In this document: piece after piece, positions 23,459 through 34,311 of the stretch | Numbering within the stretch: the stretch's first letter is position 1 | Layout: every line of letters begins with the position of its first letter | From: Lantana camara | Taxonomy: Eukaryota > Streptophyta > Magnoliopsida > Lamiales > Verbenaceae | Direction of reading: 5' to 3' | DNA: 64,000 nucleotides | Assembly: GCA_037501455.1 (NCBI GenBank) | Contig: CM074856.1 | Location: 91,152,001-91,216,000 of the forward strand | Notes under the pieces: generated by a model | Database searches by the model: none | The model's input: only the letters and a program-made list of their open reading frames with translations | What the model was told of the DNA's origin: nothing | Position numbers and translations under genes: made by a program

Positions 23459-25222
23459 TGTAACGCCCCAACTTTTTCGTATTCTAGTATGACGTATGTG
23501 TTTACCAAATTGCGCGAATTAATTGTTTATAAGTGTTTTGTATATTTAATTTTATATTAAATATTAAAATGTTAAATATTTATATCTTAAGTTTTATTAA
23601 TATTAATTCTACATGTTAATGCGTTGACTTGTCTTTATTTAAATATGAAATTCAATTTTGTTAATTAATATGAAATTCTTTGATTTTAATTTTTGTATTT
23701 ATTTGGAAATGTATGGATTTTTAAATGCCTTGCTTATGAGTGATATAAACGTGCTTCGTTCTTATATGATGTGATACCGAAATTTCGTGAAAATTTAATA
23801 TGTTGGAGATATACGTGTCATGAATATGAATATATGTTCGTTTCATGTTTTCGGGTTCATTTGCATTAGTGTCGAATTTATTTTGTTCTTGGAATCCAAA
23901 TCGGGGGCTAACGAGTAATTAGCGCACCCTTGGTTCCGTATTTGATATCTTGAGCTAGGAAACTCGGATTCGAGTTTCGTCAACTTCGCTGAACTCGCAA
24001 CGAAAATTCAATTTTAATGAACTTAGCCTTATATTTTTTGAAAGTTATTTGAAGCACCGAAATTCAACCGAAACGTGCAACGGACGCCAAAACTGCCACA
24101 ATTTTTCTAAAAGAGCCATATCTCATTCAAACCTTGACCAATTTAACCATGGTTTGAGCCCTTGCAACCCTAACTCAACCCCTTAACCTGCTCTTACTCT
24201 CTCTAACCGAAGCAACCCTCATTACTTGGAGAAATTTAGCCAAAAATCTCCTGTTCCAGAAAATCCCGTAGCTCTTGCCACCCTTGGAGATTCAAGAACA
24301 AATCTCTTCCAAACTTCATCCAATCCACAAGGTAAGCTTAGGGTTGTATTATCCATTCATTATGAGTCATTTTGATCCATTCATCCCCAATTTGGAGCTT
24401 GCTTTCATGGGTTTTTGGAGAAGGAGATGAAATAGTTAGGTTATGGTATTATATGTTGATCTCTTTCATTTCTTGACGGATTTGGTTGATTCAAAGCATG
24501 AATATGATTGGCTTGAATCCTTCTTTACATTTATGGTGATGTATTATATGGTAGTTGAAGCATTCATGAGTTGCCATTAATGGAGTTTTGAAGAAAATTC
24601 ATGAAATGATCACCTATACCTTCATCTCACGTTTGATCATTCTTGGGGCTAATTTGTATGTCGTTTTGGAGTTATTTTGCTGCATATTTGTTGCCTTACC
24701 TTACTTGATTATGTTGGGTCGAAGTTGGAACAGCTGCTGCTCTGTTTTTCTTCATTTTGCTACGTTAATTTTGCTGTTGCGCGCAGGGTCGCGCCCGCCA
24801 CCTTAAACACATGTAATTCAGTCGCGCCCGCGACTGATTTTGAGGCTGCTCACGGATTCTTGTTTTTTGGAGGAAAATTCTGAATTTATGGGGTAGTGGC
24901 CGCTAGCATTTAATGAAGAAAATGGGTCACGGCGCGACCCTTACCTTTTCTGCATAAAATTTCAGTTTCAAATTCAATGGCGTGGGTTCATATTTGTTTT
25001 CAAGATTCCAATCTTTGCATGCATACCTGGGTACGTATTTAAATCTATCTTTGCGTGCATGCATGAGTATGATTTTAATTTGTTTTGTTGTAAATTGCAT
25101 GCATGCATGTTATGATTTTAATTGTTTGGTTTTAGTATATGCATGCATGTTATGCGTAGTATATATATATATTTAATGCATGTTTAGTATTATATATATT
25201 TAAGTATTGTTTAATTGTTTTA
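23459..25222 (+). mobile_element. Gypsy-C2 LTR, 5' part only
   Basis: Starts TGTAACGCCCC and follows the opening of the Gypsy-C LTR (GTATGTGTTTA.CAAATT, then the GCGCACC and GATTCGA blocks). It carries palindromes at 24787-24940 and several CATGCATG repeats near 25015-25150. It breaks off around 25222, where minus-strand pol sequence begins, so its 3' half is missing. No gene is seen. Confidence 0.8.
24819..24836. repeat. Palindrome CAGTCGCG-CC-CGCGACTG in the C2 LTR
   Basis: Perfect 8-bp arms around CC. Imperfect relatives flank it at 24787-24802 and 24924-24940, so it belongs to a cluster. Confidence 0.9.
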
Positions 25223-25816
25223 AATTTTAGCCCTTAGCTTGAAAGGCTCTTCTTCATCCTCAATTTCCACTTTCACATTGGACACGCTAGCCTTCCTACT
25301 AAGCGCATCCGTAACCATGTTGGCTTTGCTAGGATGGTACCGGATCGTACACTCAAAATTCGTAAGGAATTCCATCCAACGCCGTTGTCTCTTGTCCAAC
25401 TCCTTCTGAGAGAATAAGTACTGGAGACTCTTGTGGTCGAAAAAGATCTCGAAGGAAACTCCATAAAGATAGTGTCTCCACTTACCCAAAGGAATCACCA
25501 CTGCTAATTCGAGATCATGAGTGGGATAGTTCTGTTCATGCTACTTCAACTTCCTCGAGGCTTAGGTAATCACTTTTCCATATTGCATCAATACACATCC
25601 CAAACCATCTTTCGAGGCGTCCGTATAGATTGTATAACCTTCTGTACCTTCGGGAAGTGCTAATACAGGTGTAGTTGTTAACTTCTCCTTCAAGAGCTGA
25701 AAGCTCACCTCACATGCCTCATCCCACTCATATTTAGCCTCTTTCTTAGTCAATCGGGTCAAAGGGTAGCTATCTTCGAAAAGTCCTACACAAATCTCCG
25801 ATAATAACCTGCCAAA
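25220..25816 (-). pseudogene. Gypsy reverse transcriptase end / RNase H fragment, inverted
   Basis: Minus-strand translation gives the end of the RT connection (AGYYRRFV), then a Ty3/gypsy RNase H with TDAS (first catalytic Asp), [37 protein letters not shown] and a terminal [12 protein letters not shown]. These are hallmark blocks of chromovirus-type RNase H. It is broken by stops near 25562 and 25532 and a frameshift near 25765. It lies opposite to the gypsy sequences on both sides, with LTR DNA (C2) on the left and a gypsy leader (F) on the right, so it arrived by rearrangement or an inverted insertion. Confidence 0.9.
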
Positions 25817-26007
25817 CCCGAGTCTCCAGTGTCATGTCTTGTGAGTCTAGGTCGCACGGTATAGGAATTATTTGTTAACTTGAGAGTCTTGCATCTTTAC
25901 TTGGAGTTACTTGAACCTACTTTAATTGCTTTACTTGAATCGTGGACTTTAATTACACTCATTGCATCCACTAATCCAACATGCATATGTAGTGTCTTGA
26001 TTTCAGG
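25817..26007 (+). mobile_element. Gypsy-F leader, truncated at its 5' side
   Basis: Begins with sequence matching the stretch just after the primer site of other gypsy copies here (CCAGTGTCATGTC and GTCTAGGTCGCACGG) and runs to the gag ATG. The primer site and 5' LTR are missing. It ends in an acceptor-like TTGATTTCAG directly before the GATG start, with a CACTAATCC...CATGCA block about 35 nt upstream. Confidence 0.75.
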
Positions 26008-27104
26008 ATGCCTCGTGGTCGACCTCGTCATGAGCATTCTCCAGGTCACAGGCACCATCATCGTGACCGTTCTCCTCGTTCTCCTCCACCCCCACCCCCT
26101 CAAACTCAACCTCAGGACTTCTTAAATTCAATAACTCAGCTTATAGATCAAAGATTGAGGAATTATATACCTCCAGACCATTTGCTCCACCGGTACAACC
26201 AGAAGCACCTATTTCTGCTGTACTACGGGAATTCCAGAATTAACATCCCCCTAAATTCTTCAAAGGCAATGATATCCAGGCTGAGATGTGGTTAAAGGAG
26301 GTTGAGAGGATCTAGGAGCTTATACCGTGTGATTCTCGGGAGAAAACTCGCTACACTATCACTTTGATTCAGGGTGAAGCTTATTCTTGGTGGGAAAGCA
26401 CCAAGATTGTGTTGGAGGCCACCGGGGAGAAAGTTACCTGGGAGGTATTTGTTAGGGAATTCAAGAACAAGTTTATTCCCCCTTCTTCTCAGACTCGCAG
26501 ATTGAAGCAATTTACCGAGCTTAGGTAGGGAAAGAAGTCGGTTTCTGAGTATATATCAGAGTTTGAGAGATTATCTCGCTATGCATCTAATATAGCGAGT
26601 GATGATTTCCATAAGGCGATGCACTTCGTACAGGGACTCAGGCCTGACATACAGATCGCTTTGGAGGCGGTTAATACAAGTACTTGGGTCAAAGCCACCA
26701 TTAAAGCCTTGAAATATGAATACTCAGTGAATGCGAGAAGACCTATTCTTCACCCCGGACAGGCTTCAGGCTTAGAATTGGGACCAACCCAGAAGACTCC
26801 ACCTAGGCCGGCTTCACCACCACCTCCAGTGAAACCTCTTTGCACTTATTATGGATGTGACACACATACTTATGAGGGTTGTAGGAGACGCTTGAAATTA
26901 TGTCTGCGTTGTGGGAGCGATGAACACAAACTAGATAAATGTCCAAAGCGACGAGAGTTGGCTACCGGGGATGAAAGACCACTTGTTAGGGCTCGTGCCT
27001 ATGCCCTGGAAAGAGGGGAGCAGAATGTAGGTGTGGATCCATCCATGGTTGTAGAAGGTACCCTTTTCGTGTCTGGCATGAACAACGGTGAACGGTACAC
27101 TTAA
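26008..27104 (+). pseudogene. Gypsy-F gag
   Basis: Begins MPRGRPRHEH with a basic, proline-rich N-terminus. The frame shifts near 26180-26260. After that a Retrotrans_gag domain is readable (QAEMWLKEVERI, then GEAYSWWES and VTWEVFVREFKNKF), interrupted by TAG codons near 26313 and 26526. An intact stretch of 161 codons follows from 26619. Two Cys/His knuckles follow (CTYYGCDTHTYEGC, with one Cys replaced, and CLRCGSDEHKLDKC). It reaches the GTLFVSG block that in complete elements leads into protease, but no protease, RT or integrase follows. Within 200 bp the sequence becomes a hairpin array and then the polypurine tract. This layout fits a gag-only non-autonomous element, or a large internal deletion. 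Confidence 0.88.
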
Positions 27105-27282
27105 ACATGCATATCACGTGCATCATGTATTTTATTATTGCCGTATATGATTCCTTGTTAGTTGTTAATTGCAATTATATGACTAATAATTGATGTAATA
27201 AATGTCTTCCTACCTGGTTATTATGTGATAGTTGTGCGAATGTTTATCTACTTATGCTTTTGGCCTATTATTTTATGCATGT

Positions 27283-27384
27283 GAGAGACGGGGATTCTCT
27301 CATTGTTGTTTGATAGATGGGGTTCTCTCTTTGTTTGAAAGACGGGGTTCTTTCACTAATTGTTGGAGATAAGGGGGTTCTCTC
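27283..27384 (+). repeat. Short hairpin array in Gypsy-F
   Basis: Four units about 25-29 bp apart. Unit 1 (27283-27301) pairs GAGAGA with TCTCTC. Unit 2 (27312-27329) has one mismatch, GATAGA with TCTCTC. Unit 3 (27337-27354) pairs GAAAGA with TCTTTC. Unit 4 (27365-27384) pairs GAGA with TCTC. Loops are G-rich (CGGGGT, TGGGGT). The array corresponds in position and sequence to the 12-unit array of Gypsy-D. Confidence 0.8.
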
Positions 27385-27595
27385 ATCATTGCTTGTTACT
27401 TGTTTAATTGTTCTAGAGGCAGAATAGATTTTCTTCGACTGTTTAGGGTTTGGTGAGTTGAGGGTCGTGACTTGATAGCATTGGAGGGCCTTGTTGATTG
27501 AAGATCTTTCTCCGGAATAATCCCTGACGGGGAGTTGCTAACCCGCGTGGGATGAACCCGGGAGAGTTAATGAAATTTTTAGAACTCGAGACAGT

Positions 27596-27614
27596 GGACC
27601 TGGGGACCAGGTCC
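27596..27614 (+). repeat. Hairpin beside the polypurine tract, Gypsy-F
   Basis: GGACCTGG, loop GGA, CCAGGTCC: perfect 8-bp arms ending 18 nt before the LTR. Gypsy-D has AGGACCTG-AGGA-CAGGTCCT at the same distance. Confidence 0.88.
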
Positions 27615-27632
27615 TCTAAAGGGGGGAGGAAT

Positions 27633-30255
27633 TGTAACGCCCCAGTTCCGGACGAAAAGGTAAGTGCGCCACGTGTGAGTTTTCTGAGAGTTAGGATTTA
27701 TTTATTTCTTTTATTTATTTATTTCCTACATTTTATCTTAATTACATGAGTTATATTTCAACATGTTTACTTGAAAATATATGAAATTCATATCAATTCA
27801 AGAAATATTGCATTAATTGGATACAATTCTTACGTGAAATAATTACCGAACGTGATTTAATTGTCTAATTGTCCTTAAATGCTCACTCATTTAAATTTAA
27901 GGACCAAATTGCATGATCATTCTTGGACATAAATTGATCATTTCTTCCAAACTCATACTCAATTGTATGATTTACAAACTTGGAGGGTTTAATTGTAATT
28001 TCAAACATTTCTTCAAAATCAAGGAGATGCATCACGTAATATTCTTATTTCTCCTTCCATGATCATTTCATTTCATACAAACACACCCATATTTGCTTCC
28101 TTCTCCACCGAACCCAAACCCATCAAAGAAGGAAGAAGAATTTCATCCTTTCAAGCTATAATTTTGGAGGAATTGAAAGCTTTGAAGTTTCATCATCATC
28201 ATCATTTCATCTCTTTCCTTTTTCCCCTTTCTTTCAAGGTAGAGAAATGATATATATATGAATTCTTGAATTAAGTTGTGAAGCTAGGGTTAGGATTTGA
28301 ATGTCAAAACTTGTGGTATGATGTTATAAGCATGATCTTGATCATTGAACTTGAAAACTTGCTTGAATTCTGGCATGAGATGGAATTGGATGGCATGAAA
28401 TTTTATAAGGTTTGTATGGTGATTTCTTGATGATTTGAGAAAGTTTGATGGACTACTTGTTGCCTAATTGATATATATGAGTTATATGCATGATATATGA
28501 TGGTTTGGAGTGATTTAATTGCCTTGGTTTGGTTGGAATGGCTTGGGAGCCAACTCCCACGTGTTTCCCCTATTTTCCCGAAGCTTATGCTGCTGCTGGA
28601 GTTGGGGGTTGTGCCCGCAACCGTTTCGTGAACATTTTTGGTTGCGACCACGACCAACAAGTCGAGAGTTGACCATTTTCCCTTCGCGGCCGCGCCTGCT
28701 TTTCAGTACAATTTTGTCACGGCCGCGACACCCTCATCCGAGCTCTGATTGACCTAATTTTTGAATCGACGAAAACCTCTTGAAGTTTAAAATATTCTGC
28801 AGTTGGAATCACCTAATATCTTTTCTAGATTGAGAGATATAACCATTTTAATTTGGTGTCGCCACTTTACCGGAAATCTACAATAACCTAACTTCGAGCG
28901 TACGCCATTTTCTCCTCATTTTGAACTAGAATACGAGCCATATATCTTTGGAAAGATCTATGTGTCTAGTTTCATATAAAACAAAGAAAACGCAATTCCA
29001 ACTTCTAGAACTCAAGATATTCCAGTTTTCCTACGGCATGTGCGTTTTCAAAAATTGTCGGTTTTTGCCAAACTTCATCAAAACCTTTCTTTTTGCATTT
29101 CTTTCACTTCCTTGGCCCCTTTGTGTGACTTATATGAGTTATATACTTGATTTATTGATGAGTATGATCCTATTTGACTCTTCTTGATACTTTATTTGGG
29201 AATTTAGACACATTCATGATAATTATTAATTGCTATGACATGTTTAACGTTGCATGACATTGTCGTTCGTCTTAAATCGAGTCGTGTCTCACGAACACTT
29301 GTCCTTATTGCACAGATCTTCTTCCAAGTGCCGAGGAGCAGGCTCCATAGATGTATCCTTATTGTGTTTTATCGGTAAAGGTGAGGTTTAATTGCTAGCT
29401 ATCTAGAACCCGTACAACCCTTATGTTGATTTTGGGCTAAAAAAAAAAAAAATATATATATATATATATAATCTTTCTAAAAACCTCAAGTGATTGCAAA
29501 TGATTATCGTGACATATTGAAATGATTGTGATATCGTGAACTGATCGTGTTTTGGCGAGTAATCGTGTATCATCCACTATGGGCCTAAGGGTTAGTGTAT
29601 GAGTCAACCGGGAAAGCATGGGCTGACGGGTAACTCCGCACTCCCCTCACATCGTGGGGATGAACCCTGAATCCATCAGGAAGTTTGGTGGAGGAACGAA
29701 TCCTGTACGTGGGAGTCATGAACCTGACGTACACCGTAACTGGGTGGTGGGGCCTTGCAATCCCACCATCACCCGGAGGGAAAAGGAGTTCGTGAAACTG
29801 CCAAGTGTGTACTATAATAACTTGCATGATCACCATTGAATTGAAACCGAAAGATTGTATTGTTCACTGTCGGAGTAAAGGTTGAATATTTGCCCACACT
29901 CGTCGGGCCACTGATTGATTGATTCAAAATGATTAAAGTGTTATACTGGATAGTTGTAATCTCGGGCGAAGATTATTTTCTTATTGAACTTATATTGTTT
30001 CGTTTGCAAAAGCTTTACCCGGGGTTATGATTTGCATGTTTTCTGCGCTAATATTTACTTATAAACCCCTCACTCAGTCTTTTGTAGACTGACACCTCAC
30101 TTTTCAGGTTTTGCAGGTTGTGTGCTCGGCGGGATTGGAGTCGAGTCAAGTCTTTCGTTTTGGGTCTCGCACGTGTCCATTTTCGTATTTGATGCATATG
30201 TATTGTGTATAACTCGTTTAATACTTTTGGAAGTTGTAATTGGATATCTTGAAAC
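27633..30255 (+). mobile_element. Gypsy-F 3' LTR, cut by Gypsy-E
   Basis: Starts TGTAACGCCCC directly after the polypurine tract and runs 2.6 kb until a new LTR start at 30256, so its last few hundred bp are missing. It contains palindromes at 28607-28729 (including CGCGGCCGCG at 28685-28694), a run of A followed by (TA)n at about 29440-29470, the GGGCC / GGTAAC block near 29580 seen in other gypsy LTRs, and the conserved TCAGTCT / AGACTGA hairpin at 30074-30092. No gene is visible. Confidence 0.85.
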
Positions 30256-31473
30256 TGTAACATCCCAACTCTATGGCTTTCCAGATACGGACGCAACGAG
30301 TCTGCTAAGTGCTCTTTTAATTAGTTAAGCATTCAATTATATGACTTATGTGATTTTTGGATGAGCATTATATGTTTCATGTTTTAGAAGTTTACGTTTT
30401 AACCCCTTTTTCACTTCGTTTTAACTCGTTTCAACCCCGTTTTCAATCCCGCTTTTTGTAACAACTTGTCATGTATGAATTATGTGGATTATGAACGTGT
30501 TTATATGCTTTATACTTATTTTAGAGTTTGTTTTATTTGGTTCTTGACTCGTTTTGTAAAAACGGGATTTATTAGGGGCACGAGGGCCTAACTTGTTTTA
30601 GCGCACCTTGTGTTCCGGGAAGCGTAACTCGAGATCGGGAATTCGGATTTGAATTCCGGAAGATGCGTTGGACTTATAACGAAGAGTTGAAGCCAAGGAA
30701 CCCAACTTTGTAATTTTCTAAGCCAATTTGATCCTTCGAAATTCGACCGGAAAGAGCACCTTTCGCCAAGAGCTATATTTTGTTGACTAGTCTTGATTTG
30801 TGGGCCCCATTTTAACCCTAACCGCACCTAAAACTTGACTATATGACCAAGATACACTCCTATCTCTCTTCCTCAGTCCCCCATTTCGAAATCCCCTCCC
30901 CTAAGACAAGAAAAATCAGCCAAAAGTGAAGAGAAGAAGGGGAAAAGAAGAGAAAGGAATAGAAGGAAGGGTTTCAAGCCATTTCTCCAAGTTTGGTGCC
31001 CAAATCTTGATCAAATCTCTTCAAATTCAAGAGGTAAGTTTATTTTTGACTTCTCCAAATTTATTTGGTTGCTTTAAGTCCCATTTTGCAAGTTTTCACC
31101 ATGGATTTCATGATTTATGGCTTATATGATGAATAGTGGGAGTTTGATGAATTTTATGAATTCTTGCATGATCTCTTGTGATTTCTTTTGGTATGAAGCA
31201 TGCATTAAGACCCTAAGACATCATTTATGTTATATGTGGACTTACTTTGAGTGGTAGGTGTGAGTTCATGACTTTGCCATTAATGAATTTGAAGGTTTTG
31301 CATGAGCTTGTTTCCATTTCACTTCTTGCTTGATTGTTGCTTCATTGGTCCGATTTTATGGCTTGAAATTCATGATTTTTTGCTTCATTAACCTTCCATT
31401 ATGTGTTAGCTTGAGTTTGGGATGAGTTCTTTGTGTGATTAGGGGCAAAATCTCGAGTTTTTGGCTGCTGATG

Positions 31474-31605
31474 CAAATCCACGCCCGTGGATTTGTGCTC
31501 TAAAACAAATCCACGGCCGTGGATGGGTGGCAGACTGGCTGGAACGATTTTGGCCCAGATCCACAGCCGTGGGACTTTCCTTTGTTAAAATCCACAGGGG
31601 TGGAT
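31474..31605. repeat. Cluster of four palindromes in the Gypsy-E LTR
   Basis: 31474-31495: CAAATCCACG, CC, CGTGGATTTG (perfect 10-bp arms). 31509-31524: ATCCACGGCCGTGGAT (perfect 16-bp palindrome). 31561-31572: CCAC-AGCC-GTGG. 31590-31605: ATCCAC-AGGG-GTGGAT. All four share the arm word CCAC/GTGG while loops differ. Confidence 0.92.
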
Positions 31606-32350
31606 CTGGGAGCTCCCCTTTCTTTGTCCCGAACTTTGTCTTCTTGCCCGTTTTGCTCGTTTCCCTCCCCGAACTTGTTCCCAATGTGATGAATACTTGT
31701 TTATATGTATGATATGCTTTTCTATGACTTGTTAATGCTTGAACATGATATGTTTTATGTGTGAATAATGTTTCATGTGTGTTGTATTAAGATTTTGAAT
31801 TCGTTTGATTTGATTTATGCTTTATGTGATGAAATGTGTACTCCTACGTGCATGAATGACTACGTACTTTGTTTGCTTGCCTTGCATGTTATGTCTTTGC
31901 TCTTGTATGCATACAACTCTAACTTGATATATAACATGTTATATGTGTTGTATGATATGCATGAGTTTGTTTAACGTGAAATATGTGAATTATGTTCCGA
32001 TATGTCTCAATATGACTTAATGTGATCTAAGTGCATGCTTTGCATATCTTTGAACTTGCTATATGATCTTGTATGAATATGAATCAATGTGATATGATGA
32101 ATTATATGACTTAAGTGCTTCATGTGCTCGTAAATGACTAAGTGCTATCTTTTGCTATCTTATATGTATGCATTACCTTAATGGTGCGCTAGAACAGGAA
32201 TCTTGCCTAAGTGATAGCATTCCTTAAGTGTGTAAGCATATGTCATACATCTATATGGTTCATTTTGAGTCTAAGTCTTGTGTGTTTGGCCTCAGTTTGT
32301 TCAGGTTTTACCGGGGGTGGTGTTTTGTTCGTCAAGTTGATTCCGGGGTG

Positions 32351-32355
32351 AATCG
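32351..32355. repeat. TSD AATCG, left copy, for Copia-A2
   Basis: AATCG precedes TGTTAGG here and follows CCAACA at 60159-60163. It shows that Copia-A2 inserted into the Gypsy-E LTR. Confidence 0.95.
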
Positions 32356-33500
32356 TGTTAGGAATAGTGCCCTAGAAAGCCGATTGTATATCCGCTTTGT
32401 GCTTTTCCTTATTGAAATCACAGACAATCTTTGAATAAAATAACGTATCGAGGTAACACTTCTTTATATGCTCTTGTTTGATATGTGTTTACTTTAGCTG
32501 TGCATGTATGAGAACTTCCCTAATCCTGATGACTTTAGGACTCTACCATTTAGGTGAAATGGTTCATGAAACGAGCCCTATGTCACATAAGTCATGATTA
32601 GTAAAATGCTCCAAGCCGATGAGTCCTAAGGACAGTGGGAGTGTTAACCTGACTGCTCTAAGGCTTGCTTGTGGGATCACGCCCTTAAGAAGGACCACCT
32701 TGTTTCATGGAGGTACAAAGTGTATAGTTGATACGTGCGTGATACATGAGGGTGCTTACATTAATAAGTAAGTTCACTGAGGTGCCCCGTGTGAGAAGAT
32801 TCCTAAATGGGAAAGGAAGTTTCTATTTCAGGAAATGGAAACTTCCAGATTAGGAAATATCTCACGAGTCATTGATTGGATTAATTGATCCTTAGACTTG
32901 AGGTTCCTTGTCACTTTATGAGTTAACTCTGTAGTCTTAGGTATAAGCTTTAAAGGGTGTCGCCTTAGACAACTGATTCAAGGCTTATGCTGGGACTGCA
33001 CAAGTGATTCATGAAAGTGAATAAGAATCAAGAAAGGACCTACACTTGCATTTGCAAGGTGATCTCTTATTGTGTAAGTCATTCATATGCCATATGGAGT
33101 CCTTGGCCAAGGCAGTAGATCAAGACATCAAGAAAAGGGTTTCTTGGATTGAGATCAAATGGATATGAAATGCACTTAGCTTTAAGACCGGATTATTAGG
33201 GTTCTGATTATTCCCTTACCCTAGATCTTGGTTGAGAGATAGCAAGTAGGAGGATTGTATCTCACATGAATCAATGACTTAAAGGTTCTGTCGAATCTCA
33301 ACATTCCAATTCAGCTAGGGGTTAAACACCTGTTGCTAGACTATGGTCGTTTAATCTGTGGACTGATTAATTAATTAGTGAATTAATTAATTAGGTTCAC
33401 TGCTAATTGAATTGAGAACCTAGAGGGTCACACACAACAACTTGGTTACATGAGTTGAGGCTTTAAAATGATTAAACGAGTTAATCGGGCTGAGAGGGTT

Positions 33501-33570
33501 CCACACGTGTGAAACTACACGTGTGGGTCACGTGAGTGACACGTGTCATTATGACACGTGTCTCACGTGA
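33501..33570 (+). promoter_or_regulatory. Six-core CACGTG cluster, Copia-A2 5' LTR
   Basis: CACACGTGTG, TACACGTGTG, TCACGTGA, GACACGTGTC (twice) and TCACGTGA within 70 bp. It lies in the same place as the cluster in the other A-family LTRs, about 330 bp upstream of the TATA box. Confidence 0.6.
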
Positions 33571-33902
33571 ATATGTATATATCGTATATATATTAAATAA
33601 TTAATTTGTTAATTATTTAATAGACTTTGGTTTAATTTTGAATTAAAAAGAAAGTCTAATTTTGGAGAAAAAATAATCTAGTTAATTAATTGTGAATTAA
33701 TTAATTAGATAAAATAAGTTATTTATTTTAAATAAATAAAGTATAAAATTATCCAAAAATAGTTTGGATATTTTAGCTCTCTTGAAAGTTGACTTGAATT
33801 TGAATTCAAAGTTAAAGTCAAAATTACTTGATGATCAAGTAATAGGAGAGAGGGACCAAAATCCTTAGCCCATAAGGACTAGGATTTTCGGTACTCCTCT
33901 TC

Positions 33903-33930
33903 TTATAAATAGGGGAGCTCGAGCTCCCCT
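33903..33930 (+). promoter_or_regulatory. TATA box and adjoining palindrome, Copia-A2 5' LTR
   Basis: TTATAAATAG at 33903-33912 overlaps the start of the 20-bp palindrome AGGGGAGCTCGAGCTCCCCT (33911-33930). With the usual 25-30 nt from TATA to the start site, the palindrome would sit at or just before the transcript 5' end. The palindrome is also present at about 59773 and 63614 and in relaxed form (GGGGAGC...GCTCCCC) at about 9792. Confidence 0.65.
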
Positions 33931-34298
33931 TAGAGCTAATCGAGAATTCTTTTAGTTCATGTGTTGAACACCATCCTTTCTCCAAGATAAACAAAACCCT
34001 AGGTTAAGCCTAAACACTAACTAGACAACTAGCATCCTTACTAGTTAGATTGTAGTCAAGTTAGTGGACTATCTCTAGAGAGCTTCAAGTTAGAAGTTTG
34101 AAGATTCGAGCTTTACTAAGGAGAGGGGATCAAGCCGCAAGAAGAGCGTTCTTGGGTGGCCTGAAACGCTTTAAGAAAGATAATTAAGAAAGTAAGTTTC
34201 TAATTCCTTCGAATTTGGATACACGATTACGAGTTCAAGATCCTTTTGTTGGAAAATTTTTAAATTCCCGTTGCTTTCTGATCGTGTTTTTCAACAAG

Positions 34299-34311
34299 TG
34301 GTATCAGAGCC
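34299..34311 (+). other. Copia-A2 primer-binding site
   Basis: TGGTATCAGAGCC, two bases after the 5' LTR end. Confidence 0.93.

Larger units (their letters stand above)
27105..27632 (+). other. Gypsy-F 3' non-coding internal region
   Basis: Stretch between the gag remnant and the 3' LTR. It opens with a GTAC...CATGCA block shared with Gypsy-D (44918 on), then holds four short hairpins (27283-27384), a long PPT-proximal hairpin (27596-27614) and the polypurine tract AAAGGGGGGAGGAAT (27618-27632). No gene is visible. Confidence 0.8.
30256..32355 (+). mobile_element. Gypsy-E 5' LTR, segment 1
   Basis: Starts TGTAACATCCC and lies against the broken F LTR. It shares with the Gypsy-C LTR the run from GAGGGCCTAACT to GGAATTCGGATT (about 30583-30650). 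A donor-like AGAGGTAAGTT is at about 31030. A cluster of four palindromes is at 31474-31605. It is interrupted at 32355 after AATCG by Copia-A2 and resumes at 60164. I see no gene in it. Confidence 0.88.
32356..34296 (+). mobile_element. Copia-A2 5' LTR
   Basis: 1941 bp, TGTTAGGAATAG to TTTTTCAACA. It contains a CACGTG cluster at about 33501-33570 (six cores), TATAAATAG at 33904-33912, and directly downstream the 20-bp perfect palindrome AGGGGAGCTCGAGCTCCCCT at 33911-33930. Confidence 0.95.

Noticed and set aside
28685..28694. CGCGGCCGCG as a cloning-vector (NotI) remnant
   Set aside because: It belongs to a cluster of related palindromes in the LTR and no vector sequence surrounds it.
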